NCBI GenBank assembly: GCA_963611755.1
Contig: CAVDTK010000071.1
Coordinates: forward strand, 1-10,958
Source of the DNA: Paratractidigestivibacter sp963611755
Lineage (GTDB): Bacteria > Actinomycetota > Coriobacteriia > Coriobacteriales > Atopobiaceae
Direction of reading: 5' to 3'
DNA length: 10,958 nucleotides
Under the pieces are notes generated by a model that saw only the letters and a list, made by a program, of their open reading frames with translations, was not told the DNA's origin and did no database searches. Both the position numbers and the translations under genes were made by a program. Shown here piece by piece: positions 1 to 6,020 of the stretch; within the stretch, counting starts at the first letter, position 1, and the number at the start of each line of letters is the position of its first letter.

Positions 1-586
1 CGTTCTTAGCCAGGCTCACCATGACGTCCAGGACCTCGTTGATCATCTCGGGGTCGAGGGCGCTCGTGGGCTCGTCAAAGAGCATCGCCTTGGGGTTCAT
101 AGCAAGCGAGCGCGCGATGGCCACGCGCTGCTGCTGGCCGCCGGAAAGCTGGGCCGGGACCTTCTTGGCCTGCTCGGCCACGCCAACGCGGGCGAGAAGA
201 TCCATGGCGAGCTTCTCGGCCTCGGGCTTCTTCATGCCCAGGACCTCGATGGGGCCAAGGGTCACGTTCTCCAGGATCGTCAGGTGCGCGAAGAGGTTGA
301 AGCTCTGGAAAACCATGCCCAGCTCAGCGCGCATCTTGGTGAGCTCCGCGCCCTCCTGCGGCAGCGGCTCGCCCTCGATCAGGATCTTGCCGGAGTCGAT
401 GGTCTCCAGACGGTTGATGGTGCGGCACATGGTCGACTTGCCCGAGCCGGAAGGCCCGATGACGACCACGACCTCGCCGCGATTCACGGAAAGGTTGATG
501 TCCTTCAAGACATGCAGGTCGCCGTAGTGCTTATCGACGTGGCACAGCTCGATGATGGGCTGGTCGGTTGCGTTTTGCTCGCTCAT
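1..586 (-). CDS. Polar amino acid ABC transporter ATP-binding protein (GluA/GlnQ type), 3' part missing
   Basis: The cytoplasmic ATPase that powers uptake through the two permeases encoded just upstream. The 195 residues present hold a near-complete ABC nucleotide-binding domain: Walker A GPSGSGKST (44-52), Q-loop FQSFNLF (93-99), signature LSGGQQQR (147-154) and Walker B MLFDEPTSALD (168-178). The PLPQEGAEL segment before the Q-loop and LGPIEVLGM after it are typical of GlnQ/GluA importers for glutamate, glutamine or similar substrates. The D-loop is present. The H-loop histidine and C-terminus (roughly 45-55 residues) lie beyond the left edge. The ATG at 586 follows AAAGGAG with 4 nt spacing. 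The gap from the upstream permease stop is 33 nt, consistent with one operon. That gap carries a 9-bp direct repeat (600-608 and 611-619 on the plus strand). Exact substrate cannot be read from the sequence. Confidence 0.95.
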   Translation of the reverse strand, partial: MSEQNATDQPIIELCHVDKHYGDLHVLKDINLSVNRGEVVVVIGPSGSGKSTMCRTINRLETIDSGKILIEGEPLPQEGAELTKMRAELGMVFQSFNLFAHLTILENVTLGPIEVLGMKKPEAEKLAMDLLARVGVAEQAKKVPAQLSGGQQQRVAIARSLAMNPKAMLFDEPTSALDPEMINEVLDVMVSLAKN

Positions 587-619
587 GATGCTCCTTTAGG
601 TGAGTCCGAAGTGAGTCCG

Positions 620-1444
620 CTAGCGGATGATCTTCGCGCCGGTGCGGTGCGAGACGTAGACGGAGACCTTGTTGATGAGGAAGTTGATCAGGATGTAGAT
701 GGCGGCGACCACCAGGTAGGTAGGCACCAGCGCGTCGTAGTTGGTGCGCAGAACCTGGGCGTTCTGCATGAGGTCGGGGTAGGTCACCACGTAGGCCAAG
801 GCGGTGTCCTTGACCACGACCACCAGCTGGCTGATGAGCGACGGGATGACAAAGCGGATGGCCTGCGGGAGCACGATCTTCTGCTTGACCTTCCAGGGAG
901 ACAGACCGATGGAAAGTCCCGCCTCGGTCTGGCCCTTGGGCACGGCGTTCACTCCGGCGCGGAAGACCTCGGCAAGCACGCCGGAAGCCGCCAGCGCGAT
1001 GGGAATCGTGAGCATCCAGAACGAGCTCATCTTGAGGCCCATGGTGGGGATCACGAAGAAGAACGCGTAGATGAACAGGAGGCTCGGCACGCCGCGGAAG
1101 AAGTTGGTGATCACGGCGCAGATACCGCGCAGGATGCTAAAGCGAGAAGTGCGCCCCAGCATAAGGAGCAGGCCCAAGACCAGGGAGATGGCGCCTGCCG
1201 TCAAAGCCACCTCAAAGGTGCCGACAAGGCCTTTGCCCAGGTAGAACCAGGTGCTTCTCCAGCTAAAGATCTTCCAGTAGCGATAAGAGAGCTGGCCTTT
1301 GACCCAGAAGCGATAGATGATCCAGGCAAACAGCGCGACGACGGCCACAAGGGAGATCGCGGTGCCCACGATCATCTTCTTCTTGGTCTTGGGGCCGGGG
1401 GCCTCGTAAAGGGCGTCTCGCATGGACGTGACGTGGGCGCTCAT
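620..1444 (-). CDS. Amino acid ABC transporter permease (GluD-like)
   Basis: One of two integral membrane subunits forming the translocation path of a polar amino acid importer. The 274 residues show a charged cytoplasmic N-terminus (about 1-22) and hydrophobic segments near 24-45, 73-97, 118-134, 142-160, 198-220 and 240-258. An EAA loop at about 173-195 (EAGLSIGLSPW then PQA) is where the ATPase docks. The longer N-terminus with an extra first membrane helix and the YEAPGP segment resemble corynebacterial GluD more than short GlnP-type permeases. The start ATG at 1444 overlaps the preceding permease stop in an ATGA arrangement (4 nt), indicating translational coupling. Family assignment is strong; the glutamate-like substrate is inference from architecture. 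A 10-bp palindrome (CCGCTAGCGG, 617-626) overlaps the stop codon. Confidence 0.95.
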   Translation of the reverse strand: MSAHVTSMRDALYEAPGPKTKKKMIVGTAISLVAVVALFAWIIYRFWVKGQLSYRYWKIFSWRSTWFYLGKGLVGTFEVALTAGAISLVLGLLLMLGRTSRFSILRGICAVITNFFRGVPSLLFIYAFFFVIPTMGLKMSSFWMLTIPIALAASGVLAEVFRAGVNAVPKGQTEAGLSIGLSPWKVKQKIVLPQAIRFVIPSLISQLVVVVKDTALAYVVTYPDLMQNAQVLRTNYDALVPTYLVVAAIYILINFLINKVSVYVSHRTGAKIIR

Positions 1445-2100
1445 CGGATCACCCTGACCTTCTCGTCGATCTTGTTGCCAACAAAGCCGGCGACAAGGGC
1501 GGTCGCGATGTAACCGCAGGCGGACAGGGCAAACGTGATGATACCGGCGGACTCACGCGTGTTGATGTATGAGACGATGCCGGTGAGCTCCTGCGGGCTC
1601 ATGGGGACCTGCGAGCCCAGGGCGGTGGTGAGCATGACCGCGATGAAAAGGTTGGTCATGGGAAGCACCGTGGAGCGCAGCGCCTGCGGAATCACGATCT
1701 TACGCAGGATCTGCGTGAACGAAAGGCCGATGGAGCGCGCGGCCTCGATCTGCCCCACGCCGATGGTGTTGATGCCGGTCATGAAGTTCTCGGAGCCAAA
1801 CGAGGCGCCCAGAAGCACCGTGACCACCACGACGGACGGCTCGTAATCCAGGACCAGGCCGAGCATCGGCAGCGCGTAGACCACGATGAGCAGCAAAACC
1901 GCGCCGGGGATGTTGCGGAAGATCTGGATGTACAGGTCGCCGAAGAGGCGAAGCGGCTTGAACGGGCAGACGCGCATAACGGTGATGAGAACCGAGAAGA
2001 CCATGACCAAGGCGAACGCGAAGAACGTGATGCGCCAGGTCGTGAGAAGCGCCGTCAGGTAATTTGGCCCGTATGCGGAGAGTAGCTCTGCGAGCCCCAT
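1441..2100 (-). CDS. Amino acid ABC transporter permease (GluC-like)
   Basis: The partner membrane subunit of the same importer. The 219 residues are typical in length for a HisM/GlnP/GluC permease. Hydrophobic segments lie near 19-41, 62-82, 86-104, 145-162 and 190-208. A clear EAA loop runs from about 116 to 141 (IEAARSIGLSF then KIVIPQAL), the coupling helix to the ATPase. The ATG at 2100 has a very strong ribosome binding site (AAAGGAGGA, 5 nt away), so translation restarts independently after the hairpin terminator located just upstream at 2121-2160. The following permease starts inside its stop codon. Together with the binding protein and ATPase it forms a complete B-C-D-A set, an order seen with ATPase first in corynebacterial gluABCD and rearranged here. 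Confidence 0.95.
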   Translation of the reverse strand: MGLAELLSAYGPNYLTALLTTWRITFFAFALVMVFSVLITVMRVCPFKPLRLFGDLYIQIFRNIPGAVLLLIVVYALPMLGLVLDYEPSVVVVTVLLGASFGSENFMTGINTIGVGQIEAARSIGLSFTQILRKIVIPQALRSTVLPMTNLFIAVMLTTALGSQVPMSPQELTGIVSYINTRESAGIITFALSACGYIATALVAGFVGNKIDEKVRVIR

Positions 2101-2120
2101 GGATTCCTCCTTTACCTATG

Positions 2121-2160
2121 AAAAAGGGATCTCCCGCACGTGTTGGATGCGGGAGACCCC
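2121..2160 (-). terminator. Intra-operon rho-independent terminator between binding protein and permeases
   Basis: On the minus strand a 13-bp stem (arms 2148-2160 and 2126-2138, one G-U pair) closes a 9-nt loop and is followed directly by five T (2121-2125). This is a classic intrinsic terminator shape. It lies after the binding-protein stop (2246) and immediately before the ribosome binding site of the first permease. Partial read-through would give more binding protein than membrane subunits, as is usual for such importers. A second, shorter hairpin (TTTCGCC/GGCGAAA, 2178-2204) lies upstream and could protect the 3' end of the terminated transcript. Confidence 0.8.
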
Positions 2161-2245
2161 ATAGTAACCAAGGAGAATTTCGCCGCTGTTACAGGCGGGC
2201 GAAACGCTGCGGTTCAGCTAAAAAACTGAAACTAAACCACAGTCC

Positions 2246-3226
2246 TTAGGCGCCGATCGCGGGCGGCTCGGCGGTGGCTGAGACGCCGGTACGGTCGGCG
2301 ATGGCGATCTTGTAGAGCTCGGCCCACTTGCCGTCGTCCTCGAACTTCTTGAGGAAGGCGTTGACGAACTCGACGCCGTCGGAGCCGAGCTTCAGGCCGA
2401 TGCCGTAGTTGTCCTCGGGGCCAAAGGCGTCGCCGGCGATGCGGTACTTGCCGGGATTCTTGACGACGTTGCCCATGTGGAGGGTCATATCGACCACGTA
2501 GGCGTCGACGCGGCCCTGCTCAAGGGCGGCGCGGCACTCGTCGTCCTTGGTGAACTCCTGGGCCTCGGCCTTGGGGGCGTACTCCTCAAGGACGGTGGGG
2601 CCGGTGGAGCCGGACTGGACGGCGACCTTCTTGCCGGCCAGGTCGTCGACGGAGTTGATGTCGGTGTTGCTGGCGGCGACGAGGATGCCCTGCTTGGTGG
2701 TGAAGTAGGGGCCGGCGAAGGAGATGAGGGCCTTGCGCTTCTCGTTGATGGAGTAGGTGGCAAAGACGGCGTCCACGTTGTCGTTCTGGAGGACGGACTC
2801 GCGGGTGTCGGAGGTCACCTGGGTGTACTCGTACTTGGTCTCGTCGCCCAGGATGTAGCGGATGAGCGACAGGTACAGGCCTGCGTCGAAGCCACGGGCC
2901 ACGTTGTCCTGCTCGTTGAGCTGGGAGAACAGCACGGAGGTGCGGGTAGCGCCCAGACGGAAGGTGCCGGCCTCCTTGATGGCCTTGGCCCAGGCGTTGG
3001 CCTCGATGGTGGCGTCGTCGGCCTTCTCGACGGAGGCGACGAGCTTGTCGAAGGCGTCCTTATCGATGTCGGTGTTGGTGGTCTCGGCAGTCTCGGTGCT
3101 GGAAGTGTTGCTGGAGCTGCTGTCAGACGCGGAAGGGCCGTCGGAGCAGGCGGCGAGGCCCAGGGTGGCGACGGCGGAAAGGCCAAGGCCCACGGCCTGG
3201 CGACGATCGAGCATAAGCTTCTTCAT
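2246..3226 (-). CDS. Polar amino acid ABC transporter substrate-binding lipoprotein (GluB-like, SBP_bac_3)
   Basis: Extracytoplasmic lipoprotein that captures the amino acid and delivers it to the permeases. The 326 residues begin with a lipoprotein signal peptide: basic start with an RR pair (8-9), hydrophobic core, and lipobox LAAC with acylated Cys27. A Ser/Thr-rich flexible linker (about 28-53) follows. The family-3 solute-binding domain spans about 88-310, with SVLQNDNVDAVFATYSIN (143-160), SFAGPYF (169-175) and DDLAGKKVAVQSGSTG (194-209) as recognisable blocks. The start at 3226 is supported by AAAGGA 10 nt upstream, a rather long spacing; the next ATG (codon 5) has no ribosome binding site. 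First gene of its transcription unit, with its own long leader after the ackA terminator. Glutamate, aspartate or glutamine are likely ligands, but specificity is inferred. Confidence 0.95.
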   Translation of the reverse strand: MKKLMLDRRQAVGLGLSAVATLGLAACSDGPSASDSSSSNTSSTETAETTNTDIDKDAFDKLVASVEKADDATIEANAWAKAIKEAGTFRLGATRTSVLFSQLNEQDNVARGFDAGLYLSLIRYILGDETKYEYTQVTSDTRESVLQNDNVDAVFATYSINEKRKALISFAGPYFTTKQGILVAASNTDINSVDDLAGKKVAVQSGSTGPTVLEEYAPKAEAQEFTKDDECRAALEQGRVDAYVVDMTLHMGNVVKNPGKYRIAGDAFGPEDNYGIGLKLGSDGVEFVNAFLKKFEDDGKWAELYKIAIADRTGVSATAEPPAIGA

Positions 3227-3329
3227 GTTGGGTGGTTCCTTTCTCCCCTATCGGCGTCCCCTGTTGTCTGGACGGGACGTGGAGCCTACTTTACCCAACT
3301 AAAGGCGAGCTTAAATCCCACCCGCCGAG

Positions 3330-3349
3330 TGTGAAATAAAACGTTCACA
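3330..3349. promoter_or_regulatory. Operator-like 20-bp palindrome in the binding-protein leader
   Basis: TGTGAAATAAAACGTTCACA has perfect 6-bp arms (TGTGAA/TTCACA) around an AT-rich 8-nt centre and stands out in a GC-rich genome. It lies about 100 nt upstream of the transporter start codon. The form suits a dimeric helix-turn-helix regulator. The half-sites resemble CRP/FNR ones but the spacing is 4 bp too long for that family. No convincing -35/-10 pair could be fixed beside it; TAAAGT on the minus strand nearer the gene is a weak -10 candidate. Confidence 0.4.
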
Positions 3350-3371
3350 TATTCCAGGCGGCAGCGCTTCT

Positions 3372-3443
3372 CGCTGACGGGCCCAGAAACGTCAATCATG
3401 GCCTCATTTTGGCCAAGGATTGACGGTTTTCGGCCCGTCAGCG
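3372..3443. repeat. 72-nt two-tiered imperfect inverted repeat upstream of the transporter operon
   Basis: Outer arms CGCTGACGGGCC (3372-3383) and GGCCCGTCAGCG (3432-3443) match over 12 bp. After a 6/6-nt unpaired stretch, inner arms CGTCAATC (3390-3397) and GATTGACG (3418-3425) match over 8 bp. GGCC/GGCC closes a 7-nt loop. No T-run follows on either strand, so it is not an ordinary terminator. It sits between the ackA terminator and the transporter leader. It could be a 5' leader RNA structure, a cruciform-forming operator pair or a short palindromic insertion element. Confidence 0.7.
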
Positions 3444-3452
3444 GACTTGGGG

Positions 3453-3496
3453 AACGAGAAAGGCCCCGGACACGCAACCGGGCGCGTCCGGGGCCT
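3453..3496 (-). terminator. Rho-independent terminator of ackA
   Basis: An 11-bp GC-rich stem (arms 3486-3496 and 3461-3471) is extended by an inner CGC/GCG stem after a mismatch. On the minus strand it is followed by a T-containing tail (TTTCTCGTT). It starts 25 nt after the ackA stop codon, the expected place. The T-run is short, so termination may be leaky toward the transporter. Confidence 0.75.
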
Positions 3497-3520
3497 GATG
3501 GTGCAGCTTAGTCGCTTGGC

Positions 3521-4693
3521 TTACTTGCCGAGAAGCTCGGCGACGTCGAGGGCGATCATGTACTCCTCGTTGGTGGGAACCACGAGCACCTTGACCTTGG
3601 AGTCGGCGGCGGAGATCACGCGCGGCTCGTCGGAGCGGATGGCGTTGAGCTCGGGATCGAGCTTGACGCCCATCCAGGCCAGGCGGTCGGCGACGCCCTG
3701 GCGCATGGTGGCGGAGTTCTCGCCGATGCCGGCGGTGAAGGCCATGGTGTCCACGCCCTCCATGGAGGCGACCATCTCGGCGGTCAGCTGAGCGGTGCGG
3801 TAATAGAACATCTCGAGGGCCATCTGGCACTTCTCGTCACCGGCGTTGGCGCCCTCCTCGATGTCGCGGGAGTCGTTGGACTTGGCGGAAACGGCGAGAA
3901 GACCGGACTGCTTGTTCATCATGGTGTCGATCTCGTCGATCGAGTAGCCGCCCTCACGGGAGAGGAAGAAGACGGTGGCGGGGTCGATGGTGCCGCAGCG
4001 GGTGCCCATGACCAGGCCGTCAAGCGGGGTGAGGCCCATGGTCGTGTCCATGGAGCGGCCATCCTCGATAGCGCACAGGGACGCGCCAGAGCCCAGGTGC
4101 AGGCTCACGAGCTTGTGGCACTCGTCGCCCAGGAACTGCTTGGTCGCGCGCCAGATGAAGCGGTGAGAGGTGCCGTGGGCGCCGTACTTGCGGATGTGGA
4201 GCTTCTCCACGACGTCGCGGGGAAGGGCGTAGCGCCAGGCGTGCTCGGGCATGTTGTAGTGGAACGCGGTGTCGGGGACGATGACGTTGCCCAGCTCGGG
4301 GAACATCTCGCGGCAGATCTCCACGACGTCGGCCTCGGGGTAGTTGTGCAGCGGGGCCAGAGGAGCGACCTCGCGGACCTTGGCCAGGACGTCGTCATCG
4401 ACGACGGCGGACTCGGGGAAGTACCAGCCGCCCTGGACCACACGATGGCCGATGCCGTCGACCTTCTGGGGAACGTTCTTCAGGATCTCGAAGACGTGGC
4501 TGACGGCCGTCTTGTGATCGGGAAGCGCGACCTCGAGCTTCTGCTTGCCGGAGCCGTTCTCCTCGTGGCCGATGAAGGAGCCGTCGATGCCGATGCGCTC
4601 GCAGTTGCCCTTCGCGTAGACCTCGCGGGTGTCGACATCCAGGAGCTGATACTTGAGCGACGAGCTGCCGGCATTGATGACCAGAACGTTCAT
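3521..4693 (-). CDS. ackA: Acetate kinase, divergent
   Basis: Interconverts acetyl phosphate plus ADP with acetate plus ATP, giving substrate-level ATP in fermenters. 390 residues, normal length for the ASKHA-fold family. Visible landmarks: VLVINAGSSSLKYQ (3-16, Asn7), GHRVVQGG (82-89, Arg84), APLHN (113-117, His116), DTAFH (141-145), HGTSH (173-177), GTR (230-232, Arg232), NDSRD (273-277), AGIGEN (321-326) and PTNEE (373-377). Departures from consensus: GHRVVHGG has His to Gln at 87; HNPAN becomes HNYPE; YGFHGTSH has Phe to Ala at 172; HLGNGAS has Asn to Ser at 202; TRSGDID becomes TRCGTID. By alignment, Ala172 corresponds to the acyl-pocket Phe179 of the Methanosarcina enzyme, so another short acyl chain is possible. 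The ATG at 4693 follows AGGAG; a longer GTG start at 4747 would add 18 non-family residues. No pta neighbour is visible. Confidence 0.93.
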   Translation of the reverse strand: MNVLVINAGSSSLKYQLLDVDTREVYAKGNCERIGIDGSFIGHEENGSGKQKLEVALPDHKTAVSHVFEILKNVPQKVDGIGHRVVQGGWYFPESAVVDDDVLAKVREVAPLAPLHNYPEADVVEICREMFPELGNVIVPDTAFHYNMPEHAWRYALPRDVVEKLHIRKYGAHGTSHRFIWRATKQFLGDECHKLVSLHLGSGASLCAIEDGRSMDTTMGLTPLDGLVMGTRCGTIDPATVFFLSREGGYSIDEIDTMMNKQSGLLAVSAKSNDSRDIEEGANAGDEKCQMALEMFYYRTAQLTAEMVASMEGVDTMAFTAGIGENSATMRQGVADRLAWMGVKLDPELNAIRSDEPRVISAADSKVKVLVVPTNEEYMIALDVAELLGK

Positions 4694-4709
4694 TGTTCTC
4701 CTCTCATGA

Positions 4710-4728
4710 GCGCGGGACCGCCCCGCGC
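4710..4728 (-). other. Hairpin in the ackA 5' leader
   Basis: GCGCGGG (4710-4716) and CCCGCGC (4722-4728) form a 7-bp GC stem with a 5-nt loop, about 9 nt upstream of the ackA ribosome binding site on the minus strand. It has no T-run. It may shape translation initiation or mRNA stability; function is unknown. Confidence 0.5.
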
Positions 4729-4747
4729 AATGCTGCTTCACAACCAA

Positions 4748-4774
4748 ATAAGGATAGCCCCAAGCGGGGCTATC
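4748..4774 (-). terminator. Hairpin terminator or attenuator upstream of ackA
   Basis: A perfect 9-bp stem GATAGCCCC/GGGGCTATC (4753-4761 and 4766-4774) closes a 4-nt loop. On the minus strand it is followed by CCTTATTT, a weak T-tract. It lies between the C_GCAxxG_C_C gene stop (4856) and ackA (start 4693), so it may partly end the HIT/C_GCAxxG transcript or attenuate entry into ackA. Confidence 0.5.
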
Positions 4775-4812
4775 ACAGGTAATTCATCATTTAGCGCAGG
4801 TAAGAACCAACG

Positions 4813-4839
4813 TTAGCGGTCGGCGAGAAGAACGTTCAT
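4813..4839 (-). other. 8-codon mini-ORF upstream of ackA, leader-peptide-like
   Basis: On the minus strand an ATG at 4839 opens MNVLLADR followed by TAA. Its first 12 nt context (AATGAACGTTCT) is identical to the true ackA start (ackA also begins MNVL). It begins 16 nt after the preceding gene's stop, with only a weak purine-rich stretch ahead. It is followed by the hairpin at 4753-4774 and then ackA, an arrangement like a leader peptide with attenuator. A small 5'-end duplication of ackA or chance are equally possible. Translation is not established. Confidence 0.25.
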
Positions 4840-4855
4840 TACTCGCCCTGTCGCC

Positions 4856-5269
4856 CTACTTGTCGGCGAACAGGATCTCCTCGACCAGGCGCGCGGCGTT
4901 CTCGATGCACTGCGGGCAGCTGCAGAGCACCTGGCCCGTCTCGATGCCCTTGAGGTCCATGCAGCGGGTGGCGCCGGAGACCTCCTCGAAGCGCGAGACC
5001 AGCTCGCGGGAGACCTTGTAGGTCTGCGCCTTGCTCGTGGGAGCGTCCAGGTCCGCGCAGCTGCCGGCCAGGCCCGCCAGCACGCAGGCGCCCGAGAGCG
5101 CGCCGCAGGTGCCTTTCATGCCGCCCATGCCAAGGCCTAAGCCCTCGGTGGCCGCGAAAGCGGTCTTCTCGTCAATGCCCACCAGGTCAGCGTAGGTGCA
5201 GGCGATGGCCTGGGCGCAGTTGAAGCCCTTGTTGTGGCGCGCGGCGCAGTCGTTGACGCGAGATTCCAT
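4856..5269 (-). CDS. C_GCAxxG_C_C family putative redox protein
   Basis: A 137-residue cysteine-rich protein of the putative redox-active C_GCAxxG_C_C family, common in anaerobes; its reaction is not known. The family pattern is visible as FNCAQAI (16-22), then GLGMGGMKGTCGALSGAC (residues 45-62), and a C-terminal cluster with LCSCPQC (115-121). There are ten cysteines in all (8, 18, 24, 55, 62, 71, 103, 116, 118, 121). These may bind a metal or iron-sulfur centre or form redox disulfides; this is inference. The ATG at 5269 is preceded by AAGGAGG inside the end of the HIT gene, whose stop is only 5 nt upstream, so the two are probably co-transcribed and perhaps coupled. No signal peptide or membrane segment is seen, so it is likely cytoplasmic. 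Confidence 0.88.
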   Translation of the reverse strand: MESRVNDCAARHNKGFNCAQAIACTYADLVGIDEKTAFAATEGLGLGMGGMKGTCGALSGACVLAGLAGSCADLDAPTSKAQTYKVSRELVSRFEEVSGATRCMDLKGIETGQVLCSCPQCIENAARLVEEILFADK

Positions 5270-5274
5270 CGTGC

Positions 5275-5625
5275 TTACGCCTCCTTAGGGAGAAGACCCT
5301 CGCCGAGCTTGGTGCCGCCCAGGACATGCATGTGCAGGTGCATGACCGTTTGGGCCGCGTCGGCGCCGGTGTTCATGATGCAGCGGAAGCCCGAGGCGTC
5401 CAGGCCGTGCTTAGCCGCGATGGCCGCGGCCGCGCGGGTCATGGACTCAAGGGTTTCCGCGGGGACCCCGTCGATGATGTTGGCGTAGTGCTTCTTGGGC
5501 ACCACCAGCACGTGGACGGGGGCCTGGGGGTTGAGGTCGTTGAAGGCGACCACGTTGTCGTCCTCGTAGACGAACTCGCTGGGGATCTCGCCGTTGGCGA
5601 TCTTGCAGAAAATGCAGTCGGACAT
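5275..5625 (-). CDS. HIT family protein (HINT-like nucleotide hydrolase)
   Basis: A 116-residue histidine-triad protein; HINT-type members hydrolyse purine nucleoside phosphoramidates or acyl-adenylates through a nucleotidyl-His intermediate. It shows CIFCKI (4-9, putative zinc cysteines), the conserved core ending VHVLVVPKKH (37-46), and the triad HLHMH (96-100) followed by VLGG. His98 is the expected nucleophile. Length matches bacterial HINT proteins. The ATG at 5625 is chosen because GAGGAGAGG lies just upstream and the protein then starts MSDCIFCKI, the family norm; an in-frame GTG at 5643 would add six residues and overlap that ribosome binding site. Upstream, 113 nt separate it from xseB, enough for its own promoter, although no clear -10 was found. 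Downstream it is 5 nt from the C_GCAxxG_C_C gene. Confidence 0.95.
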   Translation of the reverse strand: MSDCIFCKIANGEIPSEFVYEDDNVVAFNDLNPQAPVHVLVVPKKHYANIIDGVPAETLESMTRAAAAIAAKHGLDASGFRCIMNTGADAAQTVMHLHMHVLGGTKLGEGLLPKEA

Positions 5626-5738
5626 GTGCCTCTCCTCACACACGGGCGCGACGATTGGGCCGCCGCGCGCTTTCTTGTCAATAAACCGCAGGTCGCAGGC
5701 CTTGCAGGGCGAAGCTTAGTGCGCCGCCGCCCGCAGCC

Positions 5739-6002
5739 CTAATCGTCGAGATAGGCTGTCGAGGGCGCCGAGGTGGTGTCTGCCACGGCGGCGTTCTCGT
5801 TGGTGGCGTCCACCAGCACGCGGACCTTCTGCTCGGCGTTGGCCAGGCGAGAACGCAGGCTCTGGAGCAGCGCCACTCCCCTGCTGTACTTCTCCAGGGA
5901 CTCCTCGAGCTCAAGGTCGCCGGCCTCAAGGGCGCGCACGATCAGCTCAAGCTCGACGGAGGCCTCTTTGAACGTCATCTCATCGATCGGTTTGTCAGCC
6001 AT
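5739..6002 (-). CDS. xseB: Exodeoxyribonuclease VII small subunit
   Basis: Small helical subunit of exonuclease VII, which with XseA degrades single-stranded DNA to oligonucleotides in mismatch repair and DNA-damage tolerance. The 87 residues are standard length. The family core is at the N-terminus: TFKEASVELELIVRALEAGD (10-29) then LELEESLEKYSRGVALLQ (30-47), an antiparallel helical pair that binds the C-terminal helices of XseA. The C-terminal tail (about 65-87) is low-complexity and likely disordered. The ATG at 6002 is preceded by GAAAGG with 9-nt spacing, located in the 18-nt gap after the xseA stop, so xseA and xseB form one operon as is usual. Confidence 0.95.
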   Translation of the reverse strand: MADKPIDEMTFKEASVELELIVRALEAGDLELEESLEKYSRGVALLQSLRSRLANAEQKVRVLVDATNENAAVADTTSAPSTAYLDD

Positions 6003-6020
6003 GTTAGATACCTTTCGAGT

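Noticed and set aside
600..619. 9-bp direct repeat GTGAGTCCG between permease and ATPase genes
   Set aside because: Two short adjacent copies in a 33-nt gap; probably slippage, and no function can be supported.
284..1513. 409-codon plus-strand ORF opposite the permease genes
   Set aside because: It is antisense to two clear ABC permeases; its His/Asp/Gly-rich composition is typical of a GC-rich shadow frame.
3200..3205. Twin-arginine (Tat) signal in the binding protein
   Set aside because: RR is present, but the following residues (QAVGLG) are a poor Tat match and a normal lipobox follows; a Sec lipoprotein signal explains it.
2477..3334. 285-codon plus-strand Gly/Val-rich ORF
   Set aside because: Antisense shadow of the binding-protein gene with low-complexity composition and no ribosome binding site.
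3330..3349. CRP/FNR binding site
   Set aside because: The half-sites TGTGA/TCACA are right but 10 bp apart instead of 6, so the standard dimer would not fit.
3286..3477. 63-codon minus-strand ORF between ackA and the transporter
   Set aside because: It runs through the ackA terminator, the large inverted repeat and the operator-like site, and has no convincing ribosome binding site.
4694..4747. Longer ackA start (GTG at 4747)
   Set aside because: The added 18 residues are not family-like, run through a leader hairpin, and the ATG at 4693 has a good AGGAG.
5676..5681. TTGACA -35 promoter box on the minus strand before the HIT gene
   Set aside because: The -35 is perfect, but the hexamer 17 nt downstream (CCAATC) is no -10, so no promoter is called.
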